NCBI GenBank assembly: GCA_039714535.1
Contig: JBDLJC010000001.1
Location: 1 to 64,000, forward strand
Direction of reading: 5' to 3'
Source: JAGXFP01 sp039714535
Lineage (GTDB): Bacteria; Desulfobacterota; Desulfobulbia; Desulfobulbales; JAGXFP01
Length of the DNA: 64,000 nt
Below are positions 25,307 to 33,141 of the stretch, piece by piece; position 1 is the first letter of the stretch; each line of letters opens with the position of its first letter. Under the pieces are notes generated by a model. That model worked only from the letters and a program-made list of their open reading frames with translations, searched no databases and had not been told where the DNA came from. Position numbers and translations under genes: made by a program.

Positions 25307-26752
25307 ATGAGTGAGAACGAAACAGGGCCAAAGGGTTCAAATGTCTCGGGGAGTGGGGGGGCCGATCGGAACCCGTGGAGTTATATTATTCGTGGGATGT
25401 GGAGATCTCCTCTCGGTCTGATGGGTGTGGCGCTTGCCACTGTCAGCATTACCTTGATGGTTGTTGGTCTGATCTTTGATTTGCTGGGTCTGATCTCCAA
25501 TCCCTATGCCAATATCTTTACCTACTTGGTCTTGCCGGGCGGCATGATAACTGGTCTGGTAATGATCCCGGTGGCAGGGTTGCTCCGGAGGAGGCAGTGG
25601 CATAAGTTTGGGATTCCCCGTGAGCATTTGCACGTCAATCTCAGTGACCCCAAGCATCGCAAGTTCCTGATCGGATTTATTGCTTTGACCGTAATCAATC
25701 TTTCTGTTCTGGGGGTTATCGGTTATGAGGGCTACCATTTTACCGATTCGCCTTATTTCTGTGGTCAGGTCTGCCATCAGGTTATGGCCCCGGAATACAC
25801 GGTTTACCAGCGTTCGGCTCACGCCAAAGTAGTCTGTGTTGAGTGTCACATCGGTCCCGGCGCCCAATGGTTTGTTAAGGCCAAGATTTCCGGGATGCGT
25901 CAGGTGGCCGCAGTTGTAACCGATAGTTATAATAAGCCGATTCCGGCGCCGGTTGAGCATCTGCGTCCGGCCCGGGATACTTGTGAACACTGCCATTGGC
26001 CGGATAAGTTCCATGGTAAGAAAGTTAAAATATTCAAGCATTTCAGCAATGATGAGCAGAAGACTCCTGAGGTTAATGAGATGGCCTTGCATATAGGTGG
26101 TCGCAATCCTGAGTCTAACGCCTTTGAAGGCATCCACTGGCATGTATCGAAGGATGTCGAGGTTAAGTATCTGGCGGCCGATGCCCAACGGACTCAGATC
26201 GCCAAGGTTAAAGTTACGAGACCGGACGGCAGCAGTGATGAGTTTGTCAAGAGTGGCATTGAGACAGCTGAGGTTGGTGAAGATGAATGGCGGGTCATGG
26301 ATTGTATCGATTGCCATAATCGTCCGGCTCATATCTACAGCATGCCGGAAGATGTCGTTGATTTCGGTCTATTGAGTAAGGTCATCAATGCGGATATTCC
26401 CGGAATCAGGGAGGACAGCCTGGTCGCCATCAGTGGTGAATACTCTACCCGTGATGAGGCCAGTGAGAAAATCGGTCCGGCCCTTATGGAGTTGCAGTAC
26501 AAGCGAAGCGGTGAAGGGATGCAACAGTACCGTGCCGACATTGAGAAAGTTGGCCTGTACCTTGTGGAAGGTTACCTCGAAAATGTTTGGCCGGAAACGG
26601 AGGTCCTCTGGGGTACGTACAAGAGTCACCTCGGTCATCAGTTTGAAGAGGAAGGTTTCGGCTGTTTCCGTTGTCATGACGAAGAGCATGAGAACAACAG
26701 CGGCAAGGTTATTAAGCAGGATTGTGATCTATGTCACGATGAACCTGAATGA
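25307..26752 (+). CDS. NapC/NirT-family multiheme cytochrome c
   Basis: The product has 481 residues; the start at 25307 follows AGGGAG. Hydrophobic segments near residues 35-60, 65-90 and 125-145 put it in the inner membrane. The heme part begins with FCGQVCHQV (a CxxxCH site), then CVECH, CEHCH, CIDCH, CFRCH and CDLCH, giving six candidate heme sites. The order of first segments resembles NapC/NirT proteins and the inner-membrane quinol-oxidising cytochromes such as ImcH of Geobacter, which has seven hemes. It should take electrons from menaquinol into periplasmic carriers. A strong terminator follows. The partner reductase is not in view. Confidence 0.88.
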   Translation: MSENETGPKGSNVSGSGGADRNPWSYIIRGMWRSPLGLMGVALATVSITLMVVGLIFDLLGLISNPYANIFTYLVLPGGMITGLVMIPVAGLLRRRQWHKFGIPREHLHVNLSDPKHRKFLIGFIALTVINLSVLGVIGYEGYHFTDSPYFCGQVCHQVMAPEYTVYQRSAHAKVVCVECHIGPGAQWFVKAKISGMRQVAAVVTDSYNKPIPAPVEHLRPARDTCEHCHWPDKFHGKKVKIFKHFSNDEQKTPEVNEMALHIGGRNPESNAFEGIHWHVSKDVEVKYLAADAQRTQIAKVKVTRPDGSSDEFVKSGIETAEVGEDEWRVMDCIDCHNRPAHIYSMPEDVVDFGLLSKVINADIPGIREDSLVAISGEYSTRDEASEKIGPALMELQYKRSGEGMQQYRADIEKVGLYLVEGYLENVWPETEVLWGTYKSHLGHQFEEEGFGCFRCHDEEHENNSGKVIKQDCDLCHDEPE

Positions 26753-26784
26753 TACACTGCTGACTGACAGTATTTTCTGAGCGA

Positions 26785-26813
26785 GGGCTGCCTAATTGGG
26801 CAGCCCTTTTTTT
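26785..26813 (+). terminator. Rho-independent terminator
   Basis: GGGCTGCC-TAATT-GGCAGCCC followed by seven T, 33 bp after the multiheme cytochrome stop. Confidence 0.9.
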
Positions 26814-26872
26814 ATCTGTTAATCGGATTAGTTTTAGATAAAATGATTTGGCTGGCATTGCTTAGGTTTATT

Positions 26873-27679
26873 ATGAACAATAAAACATTCCAAATGTGGC
26901 AACTTCTTATGAATATGCGGGATATGGTTACAATAATCACGATTCTGATGATCTCTTTCTTTTCGACCAGCCTAATTTTTGCTGCTGATGAGGTCGAACG
27001 GGCCAGGCAGGTTCTGGTCGAGATTGATGACCTCTGGCGGTCTGATTCTTCCCAAAGCACGGTTAGCATGAAAGTGATCACTGCCCATTATTCCCGGCAG
27101 GTTACCATGGAGAACTGGACCTCGGGCAAGGATAAATCCTTGGTCAAGATCCTTTCGCCGCGCAAGGAAAAAGGTACGGTTACCCTGAAATCGGGCAATG
27201 CCATCTATACCTATCTGCCCAAGACCGATCGGACTATTCGCCTGACTTCCAGTATGATGATGGGCTCCTGGATGGGCAGTCATTTTACCAACGATGATCT
27301 GGTCAAGGACTCCCGGCTGTCCGATGATTATGTGCCGCGCATTGTTTTCGAGGGTGCAAGGGATGGTGAAAACATCATTGAATTTGCCCTTGCGCCTAAA
27401 CCGGAGGCCCCGGTTGTCTGGGGCCGGATTGTTATTGTTGTTCTGGCTGATGGTTTTTTACCCATTACTTCATCTTACTACGATGAGGATATGGTTCTTG
27501 CTCGCACCATGATTTTTAGTGATATCAAGGAAATGGGGGGGCGGTTATTGCCTGCCACCATGCGGGTGATCCCGGCGGATGAGGTTGGTGAGTATACCGA
27601 ACTTACCTATCTGTCGATCAGTTTCGGCAAGAAACTGGATGATTCTTTCTTTTCTCTGCAACAACTCAGGCGGCGATAG
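26873..27679 (+). CDS. Outer-membrane lipoprotein-sorting protein (LolA-like)
   Basis: The product has about 268 residues. Several ATG codons (26873, 26909, 26915) could be the start; all leave a hydrophobic signal peptide ending SLIFAADE. The mature part begins ARQVLVEIDDLWRSDSS and continues with strand-rich sequence such as SPRKEKGTVTLKSGNAIYTYLPKTDRTIRL and TMIFSDIKEMGGRLLPATM. This is the pattern of the LolA-like family often annotated as outer-membrane lipoprotein-sorting protein, which works in the periplasm and is frequently encoded beside RND-type exporters. No exporter is seen here. No ribosome site is strong. Confidence 0.75.
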   Translation: MNNKTFQMWQLLMNMRDMVTIITILMISFFSTSLIFAADEVERARQVLVEIDDLWRSDSSQSTVSMKVITAHYSRQVTMENWTSGKDKSLVKILSPRKEKGTVTLKSGNAIYTYLPKTDRTIRLTSSMMMGSWMGSHFTNDDLVKDSRLSDDYVPRIVFEGARDGENIIEFALAPKPEAPVVWGRIVIVVLADGFLPITSSYYDEDMVLARTMIFSDIKEMGGRLLPATMRVIPADEVGEYTELTYLSISFGKKLDDSFFSLQQLRRR

Positions 27680-28037
27680 TAAAGCAGGGTTGCCTTGCTG
27701 GTTTGCGCCTAAGTTTCCTTCTATATCGAGATGCCTGCGACATCTATCATCTACACCAGCGCAAAGTTTTTATGCTACCTTTTTTAAGCTGTGGAGATCT
27801 TATCCGTTCCTCGTTTAGGGGCAATTACCGATCATGCTGTGAGCAGAGATTGATTATATGACTGGTTTTTTATAAGAAAAGTCTTATATTATACAAACAG
27901 TAATTGCTATCATTAGCTCTGCTGCTGCCCGGTGATCTAAGATGAGAGGGCTTTTCCTTGGAAGAGATCTGTGAGGGAGCGCGCTTTGTAACTGTGGGTC
28001 TTCTGTAGAATCTTTTTGCTATCGTGAGGGGGAGGAA
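27680..28037 (+). other. Intergenic region
   Basis: No gene is seen. A short inverted repeat (ATAAGA-AAAG-TCTTAT, 27872-27887) lies next to a TATTATAC stretch that could be a promoter -10 region for the following lipoprotein gene. The ribosome site GAGGGGGAGG sits just before 28038. Confidence 0.45.
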
Positions 28038-28445
28038 ATGGAGAAAACAGCTGTTAGATTATTGGTAATAGTGTCCGTGGCAATGTTTACCGGTTGCGCC
28101 ACTATTACCCGTGGTACCACAGAGGCTTACAATGTCACCAGCGTCCCTTCCGGCGCTTTGGTAAGCTTTTCTACCGGAGAAACCTGCACAACTCCGTGTG
28201 TGCTTGAGAAAAAGCGTAAAGAGCCTTTCGTGGTCAATATCGCCAAGGAAGGTTATGAACCAATTGATATCCAGGTTACTACCGAAACCTGTAGCGACGC
28301 GGCATCAACTACTCTCGCCAATCTGGCAATGATCGGCAGTGTGATCTGGTGTTCTCTTGACGCTCTCCTGGGAGCTACGCAGGATCTGTTCCCCAATCCC
28401 AGTGTGGCGACCCTGGTTCCCCTTGCAAACAATCAAGGTGGTTGA
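28038..28445 (+). CDS. Small lipoprotein with PEGA-like segment
   Basis: The product has 135 residues. Residues 8-19 are hydrophobic and end in the lipobox FTGC, with Cys20 as predicted lipidation site. The mature region SVPSGALVSFSTGETCTTPCVLEKKRKEPFVV resembles PEGA-type folds (a strand, SVPSGA, then TTPC, then GY). A hydrophobic stretch near residue 95 (LANLAMIGSVIWC) and Cys residues 59 and 63 may be of structural use. It probably sits in the outer membrane. No conserved enzymatic residue is visible. Confidence 0.75.
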   Translation: MEKTAVRLLVIVSVAMFTGCATITRGTTEAYNVTSVPSGALVSFSTGETCTTPCVLEKKRKEPFVVNIAKEGYEPIDIQVTTETCSDAASTTLANLAMIGSVIWCSLDALLGATQDLFPNPSVATLVPLANNQGG

Positions 28446-28510
28446 GTCGACTTAGAAATTAATGCTTCCCAGACCTGAGAGGTATAATTACAATCAGGAA
28501 ATAGCATAAA

Positions 28511-28540
28511 AAACCCGGGTTTTTGCCCCGGGTTTTTTTA
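28511..28540 (+). terminator. Rho-independent terminator
   Basis: AACCCGGG pairs with CCCGGGTT, followed by seven T, and lies between the lipoprotein gene and the convergent adk gene. It may serve both. Confidence 0.85.
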
Positions 28541-28566
28541 TGGTGCTTTAATTATGAAGGAATTTA

Positions 28567-29247
28567 TCAGGTTAATTCCTTCATAATGGCATCGCTGACA
28601 GCGTCAATGGATGGTTCGCCATCAACGGAGATTACTTTGGTGGCGCCACCGAGAGTCTTGAAGAAATTGACTGCGGCCATGGTGCCGGTATCTTCATCGT
28701 AGTAGATGTCGTGGCGTTTATCGATAGCGGCATCGTCCTGGTCGTCCGGACGGGTCTTCAATTCGCCGCCGCATACCCGGCAAACTATCTGGCCGTCTTT
28801 TTCTGCCGGTTTGATGGCCTCAAAGGCGATGTGGTTCGGATGATTGTTATCGTTGACACAGAGGCGGCGTCCGGTGATCCGTAGTTTGGCAATTTCGCGT
28901 TTGAGGGTGATTTCAATTACGTAATCAAGGTTTATGCCTTCATCTTGCAGGGCCTTGGCCAGGGTTTCGGCCTGGACCTTATTGCGGGGGAAGCCGTCCA
29001 GAATCCAGCCGCCTTTGCAGTCGTCTTCTTTGAGGCGGTCGAGGATCATTGGGATGGTGATGTTGTCGGGGACCAGATCGCCTCGGTCGATGTACTCTTT
29101 GGCCTGTTTACCAAGTTCGGTGCCGCCGCCGATGTTAAGCCGGAAGATCGCGCCGGACTCAATGTGGGAGAAATTGTATTTCTTCTGGATGATAGCACCC
29201 TGAGTGCCTTTGCCGCTGCCGTTGGGGCCGAATACCAAGATGTTCAT
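28567..29247 (-). CDS. adk: Adenylate kinase
   Basis: The product has 226 residues. It interconverts ATP + AMP and 2 ADP. The P-loop FGPNGSGKGTQ is at residues 6-16, the AMP-binding region at GAIFRLNIGGGTELGK, and the DGFPR motif around residue 84. The LID domain (residues 128-175) is long and has Cys/His residues (LCVNDNNHPNH, CRVCGGELKTRPDD) that could bind zinc as in some Gram-positive and deltaproteobacterial enzymes. It has a good promoter at 29355-29383 and the ribosome site AAAGGAG. It is monocistronic. Confidence 0.92.
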   Translation of the reverse strand: MNILVFGPNGSGKGTQGAIIQKKYNFSHIESGAIFRLNIGGGTELGKQAKEYIDRGDLVPDNITIPMILDRLKEDDCKGGWILDGFPRNKVQAETLAKALQDEGINLDYVIEITLKREIAKLRITGRRLCVNDNNHPNHIAFEAIKPAEKDGQIVCRVCGGELKTRPDDQDDAAIDKRHDIYYDEDTGTMAAVNFFKTLGGATKVISVDGEPSIDAVSDAIMKELT

Positions 29248-29743
29248 AGTTACTCCTTTTTAAATATAGAGATTAATGAAAAAATAAAATATTTAACCTT
29301 AAGATGGATGGTCGGATGTAATTATCAGCACTGCCTTAACGATTAAAAAAAAAGATTATAAAATAAATATTGGGTCGTGCCAATAGCTAACCGTATTTTC
29401 ATGGATGGGGCTTGTAAGTCTCCGGTGACAGTCATTTCAATATAACTGGCAGATGGATAAGCTCGGTTAGTCATTGTTAGTGAAAAGCTTCTTGTAAAAT
29501 TTCCAGTTTTCCTGCTAAGGGAGCTATTTTCAATAGAGCTGCCACAAAATAGGTGCTGGCGATGGCCGGGAATATGTTGGATTTGTTGTGTTTTTCCAGC
29601 TAGTTGTGCTATTAATAATGCCATAACAAATTTTTAGGGGCAGTGATTTTGCGGCGCCCAGTTGTCTGGGGCTCAAGTGTTGATAGTGTGGAGCTTTTAG
29701 CATCTTCTGCCCGGATTGTCGGGAAATTCTAAGGAAAGACTTA
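29248..29743. other. Intergenic region between adk and K+ channel
   Basis: The region holds the adk promoter and the AAGGAAAG ribosome site of the channel gene. A 93-codon frame on the minus strand at 29343-29624 has no signal peptide, family feature or ribosome site and overlaps the promoter; it is not called. Confidence 0.5.
29355..29383 (-). promoter_or_regulatory. Sigma-70-type promoter of adk
   Basis: On the minus strand TTGGCA (29383-29378), a 17-base spacer and TATAAT (29360-29355) lead to adk with a leader of roughly 100 bases. Confidence 0.75.
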
Positions 29744-30733
29744 ATGAGAAGATTATCGGTCAGTGGTGTTTTACTATTAGTTATCCTGGCTCTGGGTACC
29801 TTCGGCTACATGTTCATCGAAGATGCCGGTTTTCTTGACAGTCTTTATATGACGATTATTACTATCACAACCGTTGGCTATGACGAAACATTCCCCTTGG
29901 GCACCCATGGGAGAATCTTTACTATTTTTCTTATCCTTATCGGGGTTGGCTTTGTTCTATATGTTTTTAGTAAGATCACAGAGGATGTCATTGAGGGCGG
30001 TTTACAAAAAACCATCGGGAGGATGAAAATGAAGAAGAGGGTGGCCAGGTTGCGGGACCACTTGATTGTTTGCGGATACGGTCGGATTGGTAAGGTTATC
30101 TGCAAAATTCTCGAAGAGAATAATCGCTCTTTTGTGGTTATTGAAAAGAATCCCCACAAGATTCAGGCTATTGCCGACTGCGGACATCTGGTTCTAGAGG
30201 GAGAGGCTTCTGACGATCACATATTGAAAGAGGCTGGAATAGAACATGCCAAAGGCCTGATTGCCGTGGTTTCTTCCGATGCCGATACCGTCTATATCAC
30301 TTTGTCTGCTCGGGGCATCAGGCCAGATGTCTTTATTATGGCCCGTTCCAGTGGTGAGGAGGGGGCCGAGACCAAGCTGATCAGGGCCGGGGCCAATAAG
30401 GTTCTGTCGCCTTACTTTATCGGGGCCACCAGGATGGCCCAGCAGCTGGTGAGACCGACGGTCATAGATTTCATCGACCTGGCCGTGCATGGCGGTGAAT
30501 TAGGCTTGCGCCTGGAGGAGATGGTGGTTCAAGACTCCTCTCCGTTGGCCGGTAAGTCTCTGATGGATTCAGGGATCAGGAAGAATCACGATCTGATTGT
30601 GGTGGCGATCAAGCGCGATCATGGCGAAATGATGTTCAATCCTAACCCTGGAGCCATCATCAATGTTTCCGACACCTTGGTGGTGCTGGGTGGTCAGGAT
30701 AATATTAAGGCGCTGGAAAGAGAGTTATGCTGA
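29744..30733 (+). CDS. Potassium channel with RCK (TrkA-N/TrkA-C) domains
   Basis: The product has 329 residues. Two membrane helices flank a pore loop with the selectivity filter TVGYDE near residue 43. A Rossmann-type RCK-N domain starts at residue 105 (HLIVCGYGRIGKVICK, acidic EKNPHKIQ after the second strand), and an RCK-C domain starts at about residue 245 (GLRLEEMVVQDSSPLAGKSL). This is the MthK-type layout, where Ca2+ or nucleotide binding to the RCK ring gates the pore. An internal start for the RCK part is known in MthK; here the ATG at residue 94 region (RMKMKK) could allow the same, without a clear ribosome site. Confidence 0.9.
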   Translation: MRRLSVSGVLLLVILALGTFGYMFIEDAGFLDSLYMTIITITTVGYDETFPLGTHGRIFTIFLILIGVGFVLYVFSKITEDVIEGGLQKTIGRMKMKKRVARLRDHLIVCGYGRIGKVICKILEENNRSFVVIEKNPHKIQAIADCGHLVLEGEASDDHILKEAGIEHAKGLIAVVSSDADTVYITLSARGIRPDVFIMARSSGEEGAETKLIRAGANKVLSPYFIGATRMAQQLVRPTVIDFIDLAVHGGELGLRLEEMVVQDSSPLAGKSLMDSGIRKNHDLIVVAIKRDHGEMMFNPNPGAIINVSDTLVVLGGQDNIKALERELC

Positions 30734-30764
30734 CAACTCTTCGCCCGGCCGTCTTTAATCTTGT

Positions 30765-31931
30765 CTAATAGAGCAGGGCCAGCATTTCCCGCACGGCCTG
30801 ATCTAGACCCACAAAGACTGCCCGGGCCATGACCGCGTGACCGATGCTTAATTCTTCAATGGTGGTGAGAGCGGCCACTCGTGGGGTGTTCAGGTAGTTA
30901 AGGCCGTGACCGGCATTGACCCTGAGTCCAGATTCGTAGGCTTCCTCGGCGGCGGCAGCGATCAGCTCGAACTCCCGGTCTGCTTCTTCCTCGTTTGTCG
31001 CGTCGCTGTAGCGTCCGGTATGGATCTCGACAAAGGTGGCGCCGGCGTCTCTCGAAGCCTTGATTTGGCTGGCTTCCGGGTCGATGAACATCGAGACGGG
31101 GATGCCGGCCCCGTCCATTCGCTTTACGACCGCTTTCATTTTTGCCAGTTGCCCGGCCACATCCAGACCGCCTTCCGTGGTGAGCTCCTCTCTTTTCTCC
31201 GGTACCAGGGTGATCATGTCCGGCTTTAAATCGAGAGCGATCTTGATGATTTTCTCGGTGGCGCCCATCTCCAGGTTGAGCTTGGTTTTAACCATCTGTT
31301 TCATCAGGAGAACATCCCGGTCCTGAATATGGCGCCGGTCTTCCCGGAGATGGATAACGATGCCGCCGGCCCCGGCCAGTTCACAAATACCGGCGGCGGT
31401 TACCGGGTCAGGTTCGTCAATGCCCCTGGCTTGACGCAGGGTGGCAACATGGTCGACATTTATGGCCAAATTAACCATCTTGTTTCTCCTTTCTTGTTGT
31501 TTGAGATTATCCATAATTTTATTCTCTTCGTTGAGCATCTTTCTAGCCTCTGCCTCCGATCTTTCATGGTCGTAACCCAGCAGATGGACAAAGCCATGAA
31601 CTAGCAGGCGGCTGATTCTTTGATGGCAGGAAACATCTTTCTGTCGGGCTTCACGTTGGGCAGTGTCGACAGAGATAACGATATCGCCAAGAATAATCTG
31701 GTCGGGTGGTCCGTCGTCGTCAGACATGGGGAAGGATAGGACATTGGTCGGCTCCTTCTTTTTTCGGTAGTCGCGGTTTAGTTCCGCCATGCGCTCATCA
31801 TTGAGCAGCAGAATGCTCAATTCGGCAGCCTCCATACCATATTGAGCCAGGAGTTTTATGCCGATCTTTTCTATTTGGTTGAGGCTGAGCGGGGTGGAGT
31901 TGGCGGCCTCAGATCTGATCAATACCGGCAT
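30765..31931 (-). CDS. YbeY-PdxJ fusion (rRNA maturation RNase + pyridoxine 5'-phosphate synthase)
   Basis: One frame of 388 residues joins two normally separate proteins. Residues 1-150 are YbeY, with the metal-binding motif HGFVHLLGYDH at 112-122; YbeY matures 16S rRNA and takes part in ribosome quality control. Residues 152-388 are PdxJ, which makes pyridoxine 5'-phosphate: NVDHVATLRQARG, HLREDRRHI, HTGRYSD, NAGHGLNY are all present. An ATG at 31478 (Met152) has a perfect AAGGAG eight bases upstream, so PdxJ may also be made alone (30765-31478, 237 residues, the usual length). phoH lies just upstream on the same strand, as is typical of ybeY. Confidence 0.88.
   Translation of the reverse strand: MPVLIRSEAANSTPLSLNQIEKIGIKLLAQYGMEAAELSILLLNDERMAELNRDYRKKKEPTNVLSFPMSDDDGPPDQIILGDIVISVDTAQREARQKDVSCHQRISRLLVHGFVHLLGYDHERSEAEARKMLNEENKIMDNLKQQERRNKMVNLAINVDHVATLRQARGIDEPDPVTAAGICELAGAGGIVIHLREDRRHIQDRDVLLMKQMVKTKLNLEMGATEKIIKIALDLKPDMITLVPEKREELTTEGGLDVAGQLAKMKAVVKRMDGAGIPVSMFIDPEASQIKASRDAGATFVEIHTGRYSDATNEEEADREFELIAAAAEEAYESGLRVNAGHGLNYLNTPRVAALTTIEELSIGHAVMARAVFVGLDQAVREMLALLY
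31476..31495 (-). promoter_or_regulatory. Internal ribosome site and start of PdxJ
   Basis: On the coding strand AAGGAG precedes an ATG by eight bases inside the YbeY-PdxJ frame. It decides between a full-length fusion and separate translation of PdxJ. Confidence 0.7.
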
Positions 31932-32093
31932 GGCTTATGGCCTGAGATGGTTGGGCATTTGTGTGTTCTCCCCTAGTTTTTACTTGGCACCTTTGCTTAC
32001 GTCGTAAAGGTGGCTAAGGAGCATGGTAATGACGGGCTGGCTAAGCCGCTAAGCAAAGCAAAAATCAGCTCTACGGAGTCCCGGCGGTTTTTT

Positions 32094-33047
32094 TTAGTTT
32101 GATTCTTTATCATAGGCAATGATTATCTCTTGGACCAAGGGGTGGCGAACTACGTCTGCTTCATTGAAGGTTGAGAATGTTATCCCCTTGATTTTCTTTA
32201 GTATTTTTGCAGAATGGATAAGTCCTGAGGCTTTGTCTGCCGGCAGGTCGATCTGGGTTATGTCGCCAGTGACAACTGCCTTGGAATTGAAGCCCAGCCT
32301 GGTCAGAAACATTTTCATCTGTTCCTGGGTGGTATTCTGGGCTTCATCGAGGATGACGAAGGCATTGTTGAGGGTTCGGCCTCGCATGAAGGCCAAGGGG
32401 GCGATCTCGATGTCGCCCTGTTCGATGAGATTTGAGGTCTTTTCAACCCCGAGCATATCGTATAGGGCGTCGTGTAGCGGGCGCAGATAGGGGTTTACTT
32501 TCTGGGCCAGGTCGCCAGGTAGAAAGCCGAGCCGTTCGCCGGCTTCCACGGCTGGGCGGGCAAGGATTATGGTTTTGACCTGCTTGGCGGTGAAAGCCGC
32601 TACAGCCATGGCTACGGCCAGATAGGTTTTGCCGGTTCCGGCCGGGCCGATTCCGAAAACAATATCGTTATGACGGATTGCCTCTATGTAATTCTTCTGG
32701 TTAATGCTTTTGGGGGAGATCATGCCTTGGTGGGCTGAAATAAAGACCTGATCCTGGAATATATCTTTAAGGTTGGTGGCGGGATTTTTGCTCAAAATTC
32801 TGAGAGCGTAGGAAATGTCTCGCTGGTAAATGGGAGAGCCCGTCAGGATCATGTCGTAGAGTTGCTTTAGGGCGCTTCCGACAAGTTCCAGGTCGTGCTT
32901 CTGGCCGCTGACCGTCAACTCCGTTCCGCGAACCTCGATTTTGACCGCCATGGCAGTTTCGATCAAGGTTAGGTTGCGGTTCAGGTCACCGTATAGAAGG
33001 AGGACGGCTTCACTATCGGCGAATGTGAGTCTGAGTGTGGCCACCAT
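32094..33047 (-). CDS. phoH: PhoH family ATPase (YbeZ-like)
   Basis: The product has 317 residues. The Walker A motif GPAGTGKTYLA is near residue 137 and the Walker B VILDEAQN near residue 236, followed by TGDITQIDLP, all typical of PhoH-like proteins. The N-terminal 100 residues carry the KH-like RNA-binding portion of YbeZ. PhoH/YbeZ partners the RNase YbeY in ribosome-related RNA metabolism, and the next gene downstream is ybeY (fused to pdxJ). The GGATGG sequence before the ATG is a modest ribosome site. Confidence 0.9.
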   Translation of the reverse strand: MVATLRLTFADSEAVLLLYGDLNRNLTLIETAMAVKIEVRGTELTVSGQKHDLELVGSALKQLYDMILTGSPIYQRDISYALRILSKNPATNLKDIFQDQVFISAHQGMISPKSINQKNYIEAIRHNDIVFGIGPAGTGKTYLAVAMAVAAFTAKQVKTIILARPAVEAGERLGFLPGDLAQKVNPYLRPLHDALYDMLGVEKTSNLIEQGDIEIAPLAFMRGRTLNNAFVILDEAQNTTQEQMKMFLTRLGFNSKAVVTGDITQIDLPADKASGLIHSAKILKKIKGITFSTFNEADVVRHPLVQEIIIAYDKESN

Positions 33048-33069
33048 CCATCCTTTGCTAAAGCTTTTG

Positions 33070-33106
33070 CAAAAAAATGCCGGGCGCCTCTAGGAGTTCG
33101 CCCGGC
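33070..33106 (-). terminator. Terminator of the DsbA-like gene
   Basis: On the minus strand GCCGGGCG pairs with CGCCCGGC over a 12-base loop, followed by A and seven T. It ends the selenoprotein transcript just before phoH. Confidence 0.88.
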
Positions 33107-33141
33107 TTATTGGCTAATTTACATCTTGATTTATGTTCGGA

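Noticed and set aside
25337..26332. Minus-strand frame of 331 codons opposite the multiheme cytochrome gene
   Set aside because: The plus strand carries CxxCH motifs of a real protein; the antisense frame has no family feature.
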